This document shows, in pieces, positions 33,579 through 41,244 of a stretch of DNA of 42,642 bases. Below the pieces are notes generated by a model. That model worked only from the letters and a program-made list of their open reading frames with translations. It was not told the origin of the DNA and did not search any database. Numbering within the stretch: the stretch's first letter is position 1; each line of letters begins with the position of its first letter. This stretch comes from Streptomyces sp. (GTDB lineage: Bacteria > Actinomycetota > Actinomycetes > Streptomycetales > Streptomycetaceae): assembly GCF_019510245.1 (NCBI RefSeq), contig NZ_JAEKKT010000173.1, positions 1-42,642 of the forward strand, given 5' to 3'. A program made the translations under genes and the position numbers.

Positions 33579-34415
33579 ATGCGGACGACGACCGTGGGGA
33601 CCGTCGGGCGGACAGTGCACGTTCCGGAGATCGAGGACCCTTCCAAGGTCGCGCCGAAGGACGCGCGGGAGTTGTCGAAGCTGTTCTTCGAGCAGCTGGC
33701 GGTCCTGGAGGAAGGGACGCCCGAGCACCAGTACGCGCGCAACACGCTGATAGAGATGAACATGTCGCTGGTCCGGTTCGCGGCCGGCCGGTTCCGCAGC
33801 CGCGAGCCGGAGGAGATGGAGGACATCGTCCAGGTCGGCATGATCGGTCTGATCAAGGCGATCGACCGCTTCGAGCTCACCCGCGAGGTCGAGTTCACCT
33901 CCTTCGCCGTGCCGTACATCGTCGGCGAGATCAAGCGGTTCTTCCGTGACACCACCTGGGCCGTGCACGTCCCGCGCCGCCTCCAGGAGGCCCGCGTCCA
34001 GCTCGCCCGCGCCACCGAGGAACTCCGCAGCCGGCTCGGGCGTACGCCCACGGTCAGGGAGCTCTCCGAGCTGATGAGCCTGCCCGAGGACGAGGTGCGC
34101 GAGGCGCGCCTGGCCGCCAACGGCTACAACTCCTCCTCCCTGGACGCCACGATCAGCGGCAGCGAGGACGGCGAGAGCGCCCTTCAGGACTTCATCGGCG
34201 CCGAGGACACCGCGCTGGAACTGGTCGAGGACTTCCACACCCTGGCCCCGCTGGTCGCCGGGCTCCCCGAGCGCGACCGGCAGATCATCCACCTGCGGTT
34301 CGTGGAGGAACTCACCCAGGCCCAGATCGGCGAGCGCCTGGGCGTCTCCCAGATGCACGTCTCCCGGCTCCTGTCCCGGACCCTCGCCCGCCTGCGCGAA
34401 GGCATGCTGACCTGA
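33579..34415 (+). CDS. SigB/SigF-family RNA polymerase sigma factor
   Basis: 278 residues, a group 3 sigma factor of the stress/sporulation type. Region 2 (about 50-130) has NTLIEMNMSLVRFAA, EDIVQVGMIGLIKAIDRF and FTSFAVPYIVGEIKRFFRD. Region 3 includes WAVHVPRRLQEA and TPTVRELSE. Region 4 ends with LTQAQIGERLGVSQMHVSRLLSRTLARLR, the helix-turn-helix that reads the -35. Streptomyces has about nine such factors, controlled by RsbW-type kinases and STAS antagonists. GGGAGGG lies six bases before the ATG. The convergent gene 18 bases away encodes just such an ATP-binding protein, and the rest of a partner-switch circuit lies within 4 kb. Confidence 0.95.
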   Translation: MRTTTVGTVGRTVHVPEIEDPSKVAPKDARELSKLFFEQLAVLEEGTPEHQYARNTLIEMNMSLVRFAAGRFRSREPEEMEDIVQVGMIGLIKAIDRFELTREVEFTSFAVPYIVGEIKRFFRDTTWAVHVPRRLQEARVQLARATEELRSRLGRTPTVRELSELMSLPEDEVREARLAANGYNSSSLDATISGSEDGESALQDFIGAEDTALELVEDFHTLAPLVAGLPERDRQIIHLRFVEELTQAQIGERLGVSQMHVSRLLSRTLARLREGMLT

Positions 34416-34433
34416 GCCCCCCCCGGGGCAGCC

Positions 34434-34892
34434 CTACGGCTCGGGCGAGGCCGGCCTGCGCAGGTGCAGGTGGGCCACGACGTGCTTGCCGGTGTCCTGT
34501 GTGACGGTGTACAGCCTGCCGCACAGCCGGGCCACCAGGTTCAGGCCGTGTCCGCCGACGCGGTGGGGGTCGCGGGGGCGCGGTTCGGGCGTACGGGGGG
34601 AGGTGTCGCTCACGGTGATGCGCAGCAGGCCGGCGTCGGGTGACACCTCCAGGACCAGGCCGACCGGGCCGGGTGCGTGGCGGACCGCGTTGGTGACCAG
34701 TTCGCTGACGACGAGCTGGGCGTCCTGGCTCGGCCGGTGGTGCGGGTGGTGTCCGGCCCGGGCCAGCAGCTCGCGTACGGCGACCCGGGCGTCGGAGACC
34801 GGCGTGTCCGGGCTGGCCCAGGTGGCGCTGTACCGCAGGGGCGCCCCGGGTTCGTGTCCGTCCGACGCCCGGTTCTTCAGCGGGGTGACCAT
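34434..34892 (-). CDS. RsbW-like ATP-binding protein (anti-sigma-factor kinase type)
   Basis: 152 residues, a GHKL-fold ATPase domain: N-box LVVSELVTNAVRHAPG (about 62-77) with the Mg-binding Glu and Asn, G1 region LRITVSDTSP, G2 GGHGLNLVARLCG. Proteins of this type bind a SigB-like factor and phosphorylate the opposing STAS protein. G1 lacks the usual D-x-G glycine (reads SDTS), as in many Streptomyces relatives. The ATG at 34892 has GGAGGG seven bases upstream. It is convergent with the sigma factor gene, whose stop is 18 bases away; direct pairing with that sigma factor is inferred from position only. Confidence 0.88.
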   Translation of the reverse strand: MVTPLKNRASDGHEPGAPLRYSATWASPDTPVSDARVAVRELLARAGHHPHHRPSQDAQLVVSELVTNAVRHAPGPVGLVLEVSPDAGLLRITVSDTSPRTPEPRPRDPHRVGGHGLNLVARLCGRLYTVTQDTGKHVVAHLHLRRPASPEP

Positions 34893-35019
34893 GGAACTCC
34901 CTCCGTAGGCGTCCTTGTCGTTTCGTCACGGGCTCTCGCCGTCGCACGAATTCGCGTACCCGCCGTCTCCCATTTCATGAGGCGTTCCGGCAGAGCGGTG
35001 CACTGCCCGCACAAGCGGA

Positions 35020-35054
35020 AAGGGCCTTCCCGGGTCGTTCTCGGGAAGGCCCTT
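35020..35054 (-). terminator. Terminator after csbD-like gene
   Basis: 13-bp perfect stem (35020-35032 and 35042-35054) with a nine-base loop, 19 bases past the CsbD stop. Confidence 0.88.
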
Positions 35055-35073
35055 CACCTGAGCGGTAAGCACG

Positions 35074-35247
35074 TCAGTGCTTGAAAGCGTCCTTGGCCTT
35101 CTCCTTGGCCTCTCGAGCGTCACCCTTGCTCTTTTCCGCCTGCCCCGTGGCGGCCATGCGCTCGTTCCCGAGGGCGTTTCCCAGGGCTTCCTTGGCCTTT
35201 CCCGCGGCCTGCTCGGTCTTCGCCTTGGCCTTCTCGCCGGCAGTCAT
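35074..35247 (-). CDS. CsbD-like stress protein
   Basis: 57 residues, very Lys/Ala/Glu-rich with the CsbD pattern GKAKEALGNALGNERMAATGQAEKSKG. In Bacillus subtilis csbD is a SigB-controlled general stress gene of unknown biochemical function; the protein is predicted to be small, charged and mostly helical. The ATG at 35247 has AGGAGG ten bases upstream. A candidate SigB-type promoter lies 52-76 bases upstream. Its place beside a SigB-like factor and an RsbQ/RsbP operon fits a stress role. Confidence 0.92.
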   Translation of the reverse strand: MTAGEKAKAKTEQAAGKAKEALGNALGNERMAATGQAEKSKGDAREAKEKAKDAFKH

Positions 35248-35298
35248 GGAACATGCCTCCTCATGGCTGGTGGTGCCGCTGTCGTGACAACTCCGCCA

Positions 35299-35323
35299 GT
35301 GCCCATGCCTCCCCTTCATAAAC
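35299..35323 (-). promoter_or_regulatory. Candidate SigB-type promoter for the csbD-like gene
   Basis: On the minus strand GTTT (35323-35320), 15 bases, GGGCAC (35304-35299). The SigB-family consensus is GTTT, 13-16 bases, GGGTA(T/C), so the -10 has one mismatch. Position relative to the start codon is sensible. Confidence 0.45.
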
Positions 35324-35387
35324 AAGGCAGTCACGCGGAATGGCAATCCGATTGCGGGGCACACGGAGCGGCAGGAGGTCGATAATC

Positions 35388-35558
35388 ATGGTTCCTTTGC
35401 TTCTTGTCCTGCTTCTTGCCGTGATCCTTTTCGGTGTCGGGTTCGCCGTCAAGGTTCTGTGGTGGGTGGCCCTCGCCGTGCTGGTGCTGTGGCTGCTCGG
35501 GTTCGCGATGCGCTCCACCAGTGCGGGCGGCGGCCGGAGCCGCTGGTATCGATGGTGA
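35388..35558 (+). CDS. Small hydrophobic protein (56 residues)
   Basis: Starts MVPLLLVLLLAVILFGVGFAV and has two closely spaced membrane segments, ending in a Gly/Arg/Trp tail (GGGRSRWYRW). Such peptides are common next to stress genes in Streptomyces and have no known function. AGGAGG lies about eight bases before the ATG. It is divergent from csbD, so the two share the region 35248-35387. It is followed by a strong terminator, which separates it from the rsbQ operon. Confidence 0.82.
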   Translation: MVPLLLVLLLAVILFGVGFAVKVLWWVALAVLVLWLLGFAMRSTSAGGGRSRWYRW

Positions 35559-35578
35559 TCTGATTCACGCGAACCCGC

Positions 35579-35614
35579 CGCAGGGACCGGCCGTCACGAC
35601 GGCCGGTCCCTGCG
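35579..35614 (+). terminator. Terminator between small hydrophobic protein and rsbQ
   Basis: A perfect 16-bp stem (35579-35594 and 35599-35614) with a four-base loop, 20 bases after the stop codon. Confidence 0.92.
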
Positions 35615-35645
35615 GGTGTGCTGTGGTGTCTGAAAAGGTGAGGAT

Positions 35646-36449
35646 ATGGATATCGGTCGCAGGAACAACGTCACTGTCGTCGGCAACCCGCAGGGGCCGA
35701 CGGTGGTGCTGGCCCACGGGTTCGGCTGCGATCAGAACATGTGGCGGCTGACGGTGCCGGCCCTGGTCGAGGAGTACCGGGTGGTGCTGTTCGACTACGT
35801 GGGTTCGGGCCGTTCGGACCCGTCCGCGTTCTCGGCGGACCGTTATGCCTCCCTGGACGGCTATGCCCGGGACGTGGCCGAGGTCTGCGCGGCGCTCGAC
35901 CTGCGCGACGCGGTGTTCGTGGGGCACTCGGTCAGCGCGATGATCGGGGTCCTGGCCGCCGCCCTGGCTCCGGACCGCATCGGGGCGCTGGTGATGGTCG
36001 CCCCCTCCCCGCGGTACATCGACGACGACGGCTACCGGGGCGGGTTCAGCGCCGCGGACATCGACGAGCTGCTGGAGTCCCTGGAGTCGAACTATCTGGG
36101 ATGGTCGGCCTCGATGGCGCCGGTGATCATGGGGAACCCGGAGCGGCCCGGGCTGGCGGCGGAGCTGACGAACAGCTTCTGCGCCACCGACCCGGACATG
36201 GCACGTGTCTTCGCCCGCGCCACCTTCCTGTCGGACTCGAGGGACGATCTCAAGACCGTGAGCGTGCCGACGCTGGTACTGGAGTGCACCCGGGACGTCA
36301 TCGCTCCGCGCGAGGTCGGCGCCTTCGTCCACGAGGCGATTCCCGGTTCGACGCTGGTCACCCTCGACGCGACCGGACACTGCCCGCACCTGTCCGCGCC
36401 GGAGGCCACCAACGAGGCGATCACCGCTTTCCTGGCGAGCCTGCGATGA
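35646..36449 (+). CDS. rsbQ: RsbQ-like alpha/beta hydrolase
   Basis: 267 residues, single alpha/beta-hydrolase domain with the triad Ser95 (GHSVS), Asp217 (CTRDVIAP) and His245 (GHCPHLS). These positions closely match those of B. subtilis RsbQ (Ser96, Asp219, His247). RsbQ is required, with RsbP, to trigger the energy-stress branch of SigB activation; it is thought to make or bind a small hydrophobic signal for the PAS domain of RsbP. Here the next gene is indeed a PAS-PP2C protein overlapping by four bases (ATGA), so the pair is translationally coupled. Plant strigolactone and karrikin receptors share this fold. AGGTGAGG lies just before the ATG. Confidence 0.93.
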   Translation: MDIGRRNNVTVVGNPQGPTVVLAHGFGCDQNMWRLTVPALVEEYRVVLFDYVGSGRSDPSAFSADRYASLDGYARDVAEVCAALDLRDAVFVGHSVSAMIGVLAAALAPDRIGALVMVAPSPRYIDDDGYRGGFSAADIDELLESLESNYLGWSASMAPVIMGNPERPGLAAELTNSFCATDPDMARVFARATFLSDSRDDLKTVSVPTLVLECTRDVIAPREVGAFVHEAIPGSTLVTLDATGHCPHLSAPEATNEAITAFLASLR

Positions 36450-37738
36450 TGTGCCGGACCGGGCAGCAGCCCGACCCGCAGGACGCGGACGACCAGGACA
36501 CGGCGAACGCGGCGTTCGCCGCGCTCCTGGAGGACAGCGCCGAGGAACTCTACGAGAGCGCGCCGTGCGGGTACCTGTCCACGCTGATGGACGGCACCAT
36601 CGCCAAGATCAACTCCACGCTGCTCGGCTGGCTCGGCCTGGACCGGCACTCGGTGGTGGGCCGGATGCGGTTCACCGACCTCCTGACCGTGGGCGGCAAG
36701 CTGTACCACGAGACGCACTTCGCGCCGCTGCTGCGGATGCAGGGCGAGATCGGCGGCATCGCCCTGGAGATCAGGCAGGCCGACGGCGCGCGGATGCCGG
36801 TGCTGGTCTCGTCCGCGGTCAAACGCGGCAGGGACGGCGAACCACTGCTGATCCGCACCACCGTCTTCGACGCCCGGGACCGCCGTGCCTACGAGGAGGA
36901 ACTCCTGCGCGCCCGCCGGGCGGCGGAGGAGGCACGCCAACGGGCCGAGGCCGACCGTGCCCGGCTCCAGGACGCCCTCGCCGTCCTCCAGCAGTCGCTG
37001 CTGCCCGACTCCCTGCCGCCGGTGCCCGGCATGGCGGCGGCCGCCCACTACCGCACCGCTTCCCCGGACCGGCTCGGCGGCGACTTCTACGACCTCTTCC
37101 CCGTCGACGGCAAACGCTTCGCCTTCTTCCTCGGCGACGTCTGCGGCAAGGGGCCGCAGGCCGCCGCCGTCACCTCGCTGACCCGCTACACCCTGCGCGC
37201 CGCCGCCCTGCACGACCCCGACCCCGTCTCCGCCCTGTCCACCCTCAACAAGGTGCTCCACGAGCGCTACACGGGCGGCGACCCGCGGTACTGCACCGCC
37301 ATATTCGGGATCGTCGAGCCCGATCCCACGACCGCACAGGCCACCGTCGCACTCGCCTCGGGCGGCCACCCGTCCGCCCTCCTGCTGCGCGCGGACGGCA
37401 CGGCCGCCTTCCTGCCCACCCCCGGCGGCCTGCTCGTCGGCATCCTGCCCTCCGCCCACTTCGCCACCGCCACCACCACCCTCGGTCCCGGCGACACCCT
37501 CCTGCTGTACAGCGACGGCGTCACCGAGGCCCGCACCGGTGCCGACCGCACCAGCCTCTACGGCGACGAGGCGCTGCGTGCCTTCGCCGCCGACCACGCA
37601 GGCGAGCCCCCGCATGCGGTCGTCCAGGCCCTGACCGCCTTGCTGGACGGCTTCGGCGACGGACTCGACGACGACACCGCCCTGCTGGCCCTCGGCGTGC
37701 CCGCCGCCGGGCCTCCTACGACGAAGAACACGAAATGA
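36446..37738 (+). CDS. rsbP: RsbP-like PAS - PP2C phosphatase
   Basis: 430 residues. A PAS domain (about 30-150; APCGYLSTLMDGTIAKINSTLLGWLG) is joined by a helical, Arg/Glu-rich coiled-coil (about 150-185) to an SpoIIE/PPM phosphatase domain (about 190-420) with GGDFYDLF, LGDVCGKGPQAA, LYSDGVTEAR and DDDTALL. In B. subtilis RsbP dephosphorylates the STAS protein RsbV when RsbQ signals. The ATG at 36446 overlaps the RsbQ stop; the next gene, a STAS protein, overlaps this one's stop by four bases. The three genes therefore form a complete signal-to-antagonist cassette. Confidence 0.93.
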   Translation: MMCRTGQQPDPQDADDQDTANAAFAALLEDSAEELYESAPCGYLSTLMDGTIAKINSTLLGWLGLDRHSVVGRMRFTDLLTVGGKLYHETHFAPLLRMQGEIGGIALEIRQADGARMPVLVSSAVKRGRDGEPLLIRTTVFDARDRRAYEEELLRARRAAEEARQRAEADRARLQDALAVLQQSLLPDSLPPVPGMAAAAHYRTASPDRLGGDFYDLFPVDGKRFAFFLGDVCGKGPQAAAVTSLTRYTLRAAALHDPDPVSALSTLNKVLHERYTGGDPRYCTAIFGIVEPDPTTAQATVALASGGHPSALLLRADGTAAFLPTPGGLLVGILPSAHFATATTTLGPGDTLLLYSDGVTEARTGADRTSLYGDEALRAFAADHAGEPPHAVVQALTALLDGFGDGLDDDTALLALGVPAAGPPTTKNTK

Positions 37739-38073
37739 GCCGACTGAAGGTCATCACCCATGACGCCGCGACCGGCCCCGTCCTGGAGGTCGTCGGCGAA
37801 CTCGACCACGACTCCGCCGCCCAGCTGCGCGACCGGGTCGCCGCCCTCACCCTCCCGTCCGGCCGGCGCCTCGTCCTGGACCTGGCCGGCCTGGAGTTCT
37901 GCGACTCCAGCGGGATCACCGCCCTGATCGCCGCACGCAACCACGCCCATGCCGCCGGGGCCGACATCGCGCTCGCCGCCGTCCCGCCCCGCACCCTGCG
38001 CGTCCTGAAGATCGTCGGCCTCGACCAGATCTTCACCATGCTTCCCGAACGCCACGGCGCCACCCGGTCCTGA
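37735..38073 (+). CDS. STAS-domain anti-anti-sigma factor (RsbV-like)
   Basis: 112 residues. The STAS core includes VGELDHDSAAQLRD and LVLDLAGLEFCDSSGITALI, where the second Ser of DSSG is the usual phosphorylation site. Unphosphorylated protein binds an RsbW-type kinase and releases the sigma factor. Start overlaps the RsbP stop (ATGA). This should be the substrate of the phosphatase encoded upstream, and the natural partner of the RsbW-like protein at 34434-34892 (inference from context). Confidence 0.94.
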   Translation: MSRLKVITHDAATGPVLEVVGELDHDSAAQLRDRVAALTLPSGRRLVLDLAGLEFCDSSGITALIAARNHAHAAGADIALAAVPPRTLRVLKIVGLDQIFTMLPERHGATRS

Positions 38074-38652
38074 CCGACCGCCGCAGGAGAGCACCCCGGG
38101 ACAGTCCCCGCGTCCACCGCCGGGTACGGCCGGGACGGGCAGGCCCGGGACCAGGTCAGCGCCTGTCCGGTCTCCGGGCGAAGGCCGTGCCGCCGGCCGT
38201 CGCCACGCTCGCGTCCTCGACGGGCAGCGCCCGAGGCGGACAGCCCTCGCGCCTCGTCCCCGGGGCCGTCCGGCGCACAGGTGCGCCGGCCCCCTGCAGG
38301 TGCGGCCGTCCAGTGCCGCCGGACGTCCGAGACCGCCGGCGAAGTACACCCCCGTTCCCACGTCGCCGACACGGCGGGCACCGACTGTCTCTCCACGTCC
38401 GTGACGGACCCGCGCCCCTCACGTCGACCGCCCCGCGCAGCCCGTCGTTCCATCCGGCATTCCAAGAAGGCCACGTCCGTGCAGGTCAGATCCGGTGCGA
38501 GCGTTCCAGCATCCCGAAACTCCCGGAGGGAATGGCGGACGGGACGCGGCCCGGCACAGCCTTGGGTCGTCGGAGCACGGCACCCGACCGCACTCGGCGG
38601 CCGTCTCGCTCGACCCGAGTCCTTCCGGATGTCCAGAGAAAGCAGCCCACTC
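38074..38652. other. Gene-poor region upstream of the truncated DUF4232 gene
   Basis: 579 bases. I find no convincing protein in any frame; open frames here lack ribosome sites and look compositional. One exact copy of GCGTTCCAG at 38501-38509 and a near copy (GTCGTTCCATC) near 38447 are the only features noted. Confidence 0.5.
38501..38509 (+). promoter_or_regulatory. Fourth copy of GCGTTCCAG
   Basis: Identical 9-mer to the three in the promoter of the other DUF4232 gene, about 145 bases upstream of this gene's start and in the same orientation relative to the DUF4232 gene. Candidate shared operator. Confidence 0.4.
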
Positions 38653-38957
38653 ATGCGTATCGTCACCCGTTCCGTCTCCCGCGCGGCCGCCTCCTCCATG
38701 GTCCTCGCCGCCGCCCTCGCGCTCGTCGGCCTCCAGGCCACCGCGCAGACCGCCTCCGCCGCCACCGGCAAGGCCCCGTCGGTCGTCACCTGCACCACAG
38801 CGAACACCAAGCTGACCGTCACCGAGGTGTCCCGGCCCGTCAACCACCTGCTGCTCAAGGCCACCAACACCGGCAGCAAGCCCTGCTACGCCTACATCGC
38901 CCCCTTCCTGAGGGCCGGCGCCGACGCCCAGGCCCCGGTGGCGTGGGCCGAGGAGAC

Positions 38958-39100
38958 CACGCCGAGGAGGACGGTGCGGATGGCGGCCACCAGGCCGCTG
39001 TGGCTGTCGGAGATGACCAGCTGGACGTTCTCCACGCCACGGGCCCGCAGCGAGCGCAGGAACTTCGTCCAGAACGGCTTCGACTCGCTGTCGCCGACCT
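38958..39100 (-). mobile_element. Internal fragment of an IS256-family (mutator-type) transposase
   Basis: The minus strand encodes DSESKPFWTKFLRSLRARGV followed by ENVQLVISDSHSGLVAAIRTVLLG, a characteristic block of IS256-family transposases including the second catalytic Asp (ISDSHSG). Only about 47 residues are left; both ends are cut, on the left by the DUF4232 sequence and on the right by the integrated element. No terminal inverted repeats are visible. Confidence 0.82.
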
Positions 39101-39127
39101 CCCCCACTCTCGGCTTGGCGGCACAGT

Positions 39128-39145
39128 CAAAGGGGGACCTCTTTG
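39128..39145. other. Candidate integrase attachment core (attL side)
   Basis: CAAAGGGG-GA-CCTCTTTG: near-perfect inverted repeat (7 of 8 positions) around a two-base centre, 15 bases before the serine integrase start. Large serine recombinases act on imperfect inverted repeats with a two-base crossover, and their attP usually adjoins the integrase gene. The exact crossover is not proven; it could lie anywhere between about 39100 and 39150. Confidence 0.4.
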
Positions 39146-39159
39146 CCATGCTGTGAGGC

Positions 39160-40662
39160 ATGACGACAACACAGCAGATCACCGGCCGCGAGTACCTCCG
39201 AGTCAGCAAGAAGAAGGGGCAGAGCTGCGATGAGCAGCACGCCGACAACATCCGCAGCGCTGAGACGCACCGCATCCTGATCAGTGCCGCGCCGTACGTC
39301 GATGACGGGTTCAGCGCATCGAAGTACGGCCGCAAGAAGCGCGGCGACTTTGCGAAGCTGGTCAAGGATCTTGACTCCGGCACGTTCACCGATGACGCCC
39401 TGATCATCTGGGAGTCGTCGCGAGGCAGCCGCAAGGTGGGCGAGTGGTGCACCCTGCTGGACGCCCTCGAAGAACACGGCAAACTCGTGCACGTGACCAC
39501 TCACGGCCGTACCTACGACCCGCGCAACGGGCGTGACCGACGCACCTTGCTGGAAGACGCCGTTGACTCCGAGTACGAGTCGTACAAGGTGCACACCCGA
39601 ACGTCCCGCACGGCAGCCTCACAGGCTGCGGACGGCCGTCCGACCGGCCGCGCCCCCTACGGCTACGTGCCTGTGTACGACACTCGCACGGGCAGGCTCA
39701 CGGACTGGGTTGCCGACGGCACGGAGGCCGTTCCGGGGCTGAGCAAGGCGGACGTCGTCCGGGAACTGTTCCGGCGGATCAAGGCCGGTCACGCCATGGG
39801 CGCCATTGCCCGTGACTTTGCGGCGCGGGGCATCCGCAACGGGTCGGGCACGCCGTTCGTGCCGCAGCACCTGCGGAGCATGGCCGTTCGGCCCGCGTAT
39901 GCCGGTATCCGCTCGCACCACGGCACGGAGCGCCCCGGCACGTGGAAGGGGCTTGTGTCCGAGGCGGACTACCGGGCGGTTGTGCGCATGCTCAACACCC
40001 GTACACAGGCTCAGAAGCGGCGCCCGGACGGCCGCGCACAGCACGAACTGACCCGGATCATCCGGTGCGGGAAGTGCGGCGGCCCCATGCGCGCCGCACA
40101 GGTCAAGGGCGCCCCCTGCTACGAGTGCCGCGACCATGGATGCGTCCGTGTGCCCCGTGCGCGCATTGATGAGTACCTGATCGGCACCGAGGCGCAGCCG
40201 GGCGTGATCCTGTCGTTCCTGGCCGATGAAAGCAGGGTGTACGGGGCGTTCACGGCTGCCCCGGAGGACGAGACGCGCGCCGAGGAGATCCGCACCGAAC
40301 GGGAACGGCTGGAAGGCGAGCGGCGCGAGGCGGAGGGCGCCAAAACGGCCACGCTGGGCGAGGCGCTCGCGGTGGGCCGTCTGGTCGACTCCCTCACCGA
40401 GGACATAGCGCGCCTGCAAGCCGAGGAACAGAAGCTGCGAGCACCTGCACAACTTGCGGACATGATCACGCCCGGTAAGGACGTGGCACGGCGCTGGGCG
40501 GCTGCCCCCGTGGCCGTGCGGCGCGCCGTTGCGCGCATGGTGCTCTCCCCCTCGGTGCTGGGCGAGGTGCGGATCATGCCGGTCGGTCCGGGCAAGCGCG
40601 TTGACCCTGTCGACCGCGCCCACCTGCACAAGACCGGCTGCAAGGGCTGTACGGCCGCGTAA
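39160..40662 (+). CDS. Large serine recombinase (site-specific integrase)
   Basis: 500 residues. The resolvase-like catalytic domain (about 8-150) has the nucleophile Ser16 in YLRVS and the conserved arginines (SSRGSRKVGEW, NGRDRRTL). A recombinase domain follows (about 155-270; GRAPYGYVPVYD), then a zinc ribbon (Cys303, Cys306, Cys320 to Cys328), and a coiled-coil segment (about 365-435) that in this family controls integration direction. It belongs with the phiC31/TG1 type integrases of phages and integrative elements in actinobacteria. It should insert the element to its right at a chromosomal attB. The ATG at 39160 has a GAGG four bases upstream. A hairpin terminator follows at 40676. Confidence 0.96.
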   Translation: MTTTQQITGREYLRVSKKKGQSCDEQHADNIRSAETHRILISAAPYVDDGFSASKYGRKKRGDFAKLVKDLDSGTFTDDALIIWESSRGSRKVGEWCTLLDALEEHGKLVHVTTHGRTYDPRNGRDRRTLLEDAVDSEYESYKVHTRTSRTAASQAADGRPTGRAPYGYVPVYDTRTGRLTDWVADGTEAVPGLSKADVVRELFRRIKAGHAMGAIARDFAARGIRNGSGTPFVPQHLRSMAVRPAYAGIRSHHGTERPGTWKGLVSEADYRAVVRMLNTRTQAQKRRPDGRAQHELTRIIRCGKCGGPMRAAQVKGAPCYECRDHGCVRVPRARIDEYLIGTEAQPGVILSFLADESRVYGAFTAAPEDETRAEEIRTERERLEGERREAEGAKTATLGEALAVGRLVDSLTEDIARLQAEEQKLRAPAQLADMITPGKDVARRWAAAPVAVRRAVARMVLSPSVLGEVRIMPVGPGKRVDPVDRAHLHKTGCKGCTAA

Positions 40663-40675
40663 CGGCCCGCCAACG

Positions 40676-40708
40676 GCGCCCCCGTCCCTTTTCCTGGGGC
40701 GGGGGCGC
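40676..40708 (+). terminator. Terminator after the integrase gene
   Basis: 13-bp stem (40676-40688 and 40696-40708, one G-T pair) with a seven-base loop, 13 bases after the stop codon and followed by TTTCGCG. Confidence 0.85.
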
Positions 40709-40941
40709 TTTCGCGTTCCTGGGGCCGCACAGGGGCGGGAAAGCCTCTGGAACGTGCTTCCCCGGGGTTATCCCCAATGCTGCGCCTCGCCCATCAAGTC
40801 GGGTACACCTGCGGCTGATTCGCGGCACGGCGCCCGTTTCCTGGGGCGCGGCCGTGCGGACGCCAGACGGCTTAGCACAGCAAGCCGCGTGAGCCGGTCA
40901 GGCATCCTTTTTTGTGGCTGCCCCGCGCAGCACACGGCCCC

Positions 40942-41148
40942 ATGCCTATCTCTCCGGAGTCGGCCAAGATCCGCGCCCGTATCGCTGGGCGCAAGAGTCA
41001 GAACCCTCACGCTGATGTGAGCGAAGAAAAGCGTGAGTTGCAGATTCTCACGCTTGAGGAACGCATAAGGCGTGCCGTCGAAAGTGCCCCGCCTCTCACC
41101 CCTGAACAGATCGAGCGGTTGCGCTCTTTGCTGCCTCCGCTCGACTGA
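40942..41148 (+). CDS. Small element-type helical protein (68 residues)
   Basis: Starts MPISPESAKIRARIAGRKSQ and ends in a leucine-rich helical segment (PPLTPEQIERLRSLLPPLD). Short proteins beginning with this MP(I/V)SPE-x-A-x-I-R-A pattern are frequent near the integrase of actinobacterial phages and integrative elements; the role is unknown. Several ATG/GTG starts are possible; the one at 40942 gives the typical beginning. No ribosome site is obvious. Confidence 0.7.
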   Translation: MPISPESAKIRARIAGRKSQNPHADVSEEKRELQILTLEERIRRAVESAPPLTPEQIERLRSLLPPLD

Positions 41149-41244
41149 CCAGTAAATACCAATCCGGCCCGCAGGCCGTGAACCTTGACAACTCAACAGA
41201 GTGCAGCGAAAAACACTGAACCATCTATCTAGGAAGGCACCATC

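Larger units (their letters stand above)
38653..39156 (+). pseudogene. DUF4232-domain secreted protein, truncated and fused to transposon DNA
   Basis: Starts at ATG 38653 with a clear Sec signal peptide (MRIVTRSVSRAAASSMVLAA ... ASAA) and the first half of a DUF4232 domain (VTCTTANTKLTVTEVSRPVNH, then LLKATNTGSKPCYAYIAPFL). At about 38958 the homology ends and the remaining frame runs through antisense IS256-type transposase sequence and the element boundary to a chance stop at 39156. The second half of the DUF4232 domain is missing, so the product, if made, is probably non-functional. Unlike its paralogue at 18033 it has no lipobox. GAGAAAG precedes the start. Confidence 0.8.

Noticed and set aside
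34957..34962. GGGTAC (minus strand) as a SigB -10 for the RsbW-like gene
   Set aside because: No GTTT or close -35 at the right distance.
38156..38422. Possible small leftward gene downstream of the STAS gene
   Set aside because: No ribosome site and a sequence rich in Arg, Pro and Cys without a pattern; overlapping frames look equally open.
40825..40857. Hairpin with arms GCACGGC and GCCGTGC between integrase and next gene
   Set aside because: The stem is interrupted and lies 160 bases from either gene; not enough to call a terminator or riboswitch.
41185..41190. TTGACA as a -35 before the zinc-ribbon gene
   Set aside because: No acceptable -10 at 16-19 bases, so it is not listed as a promoter.
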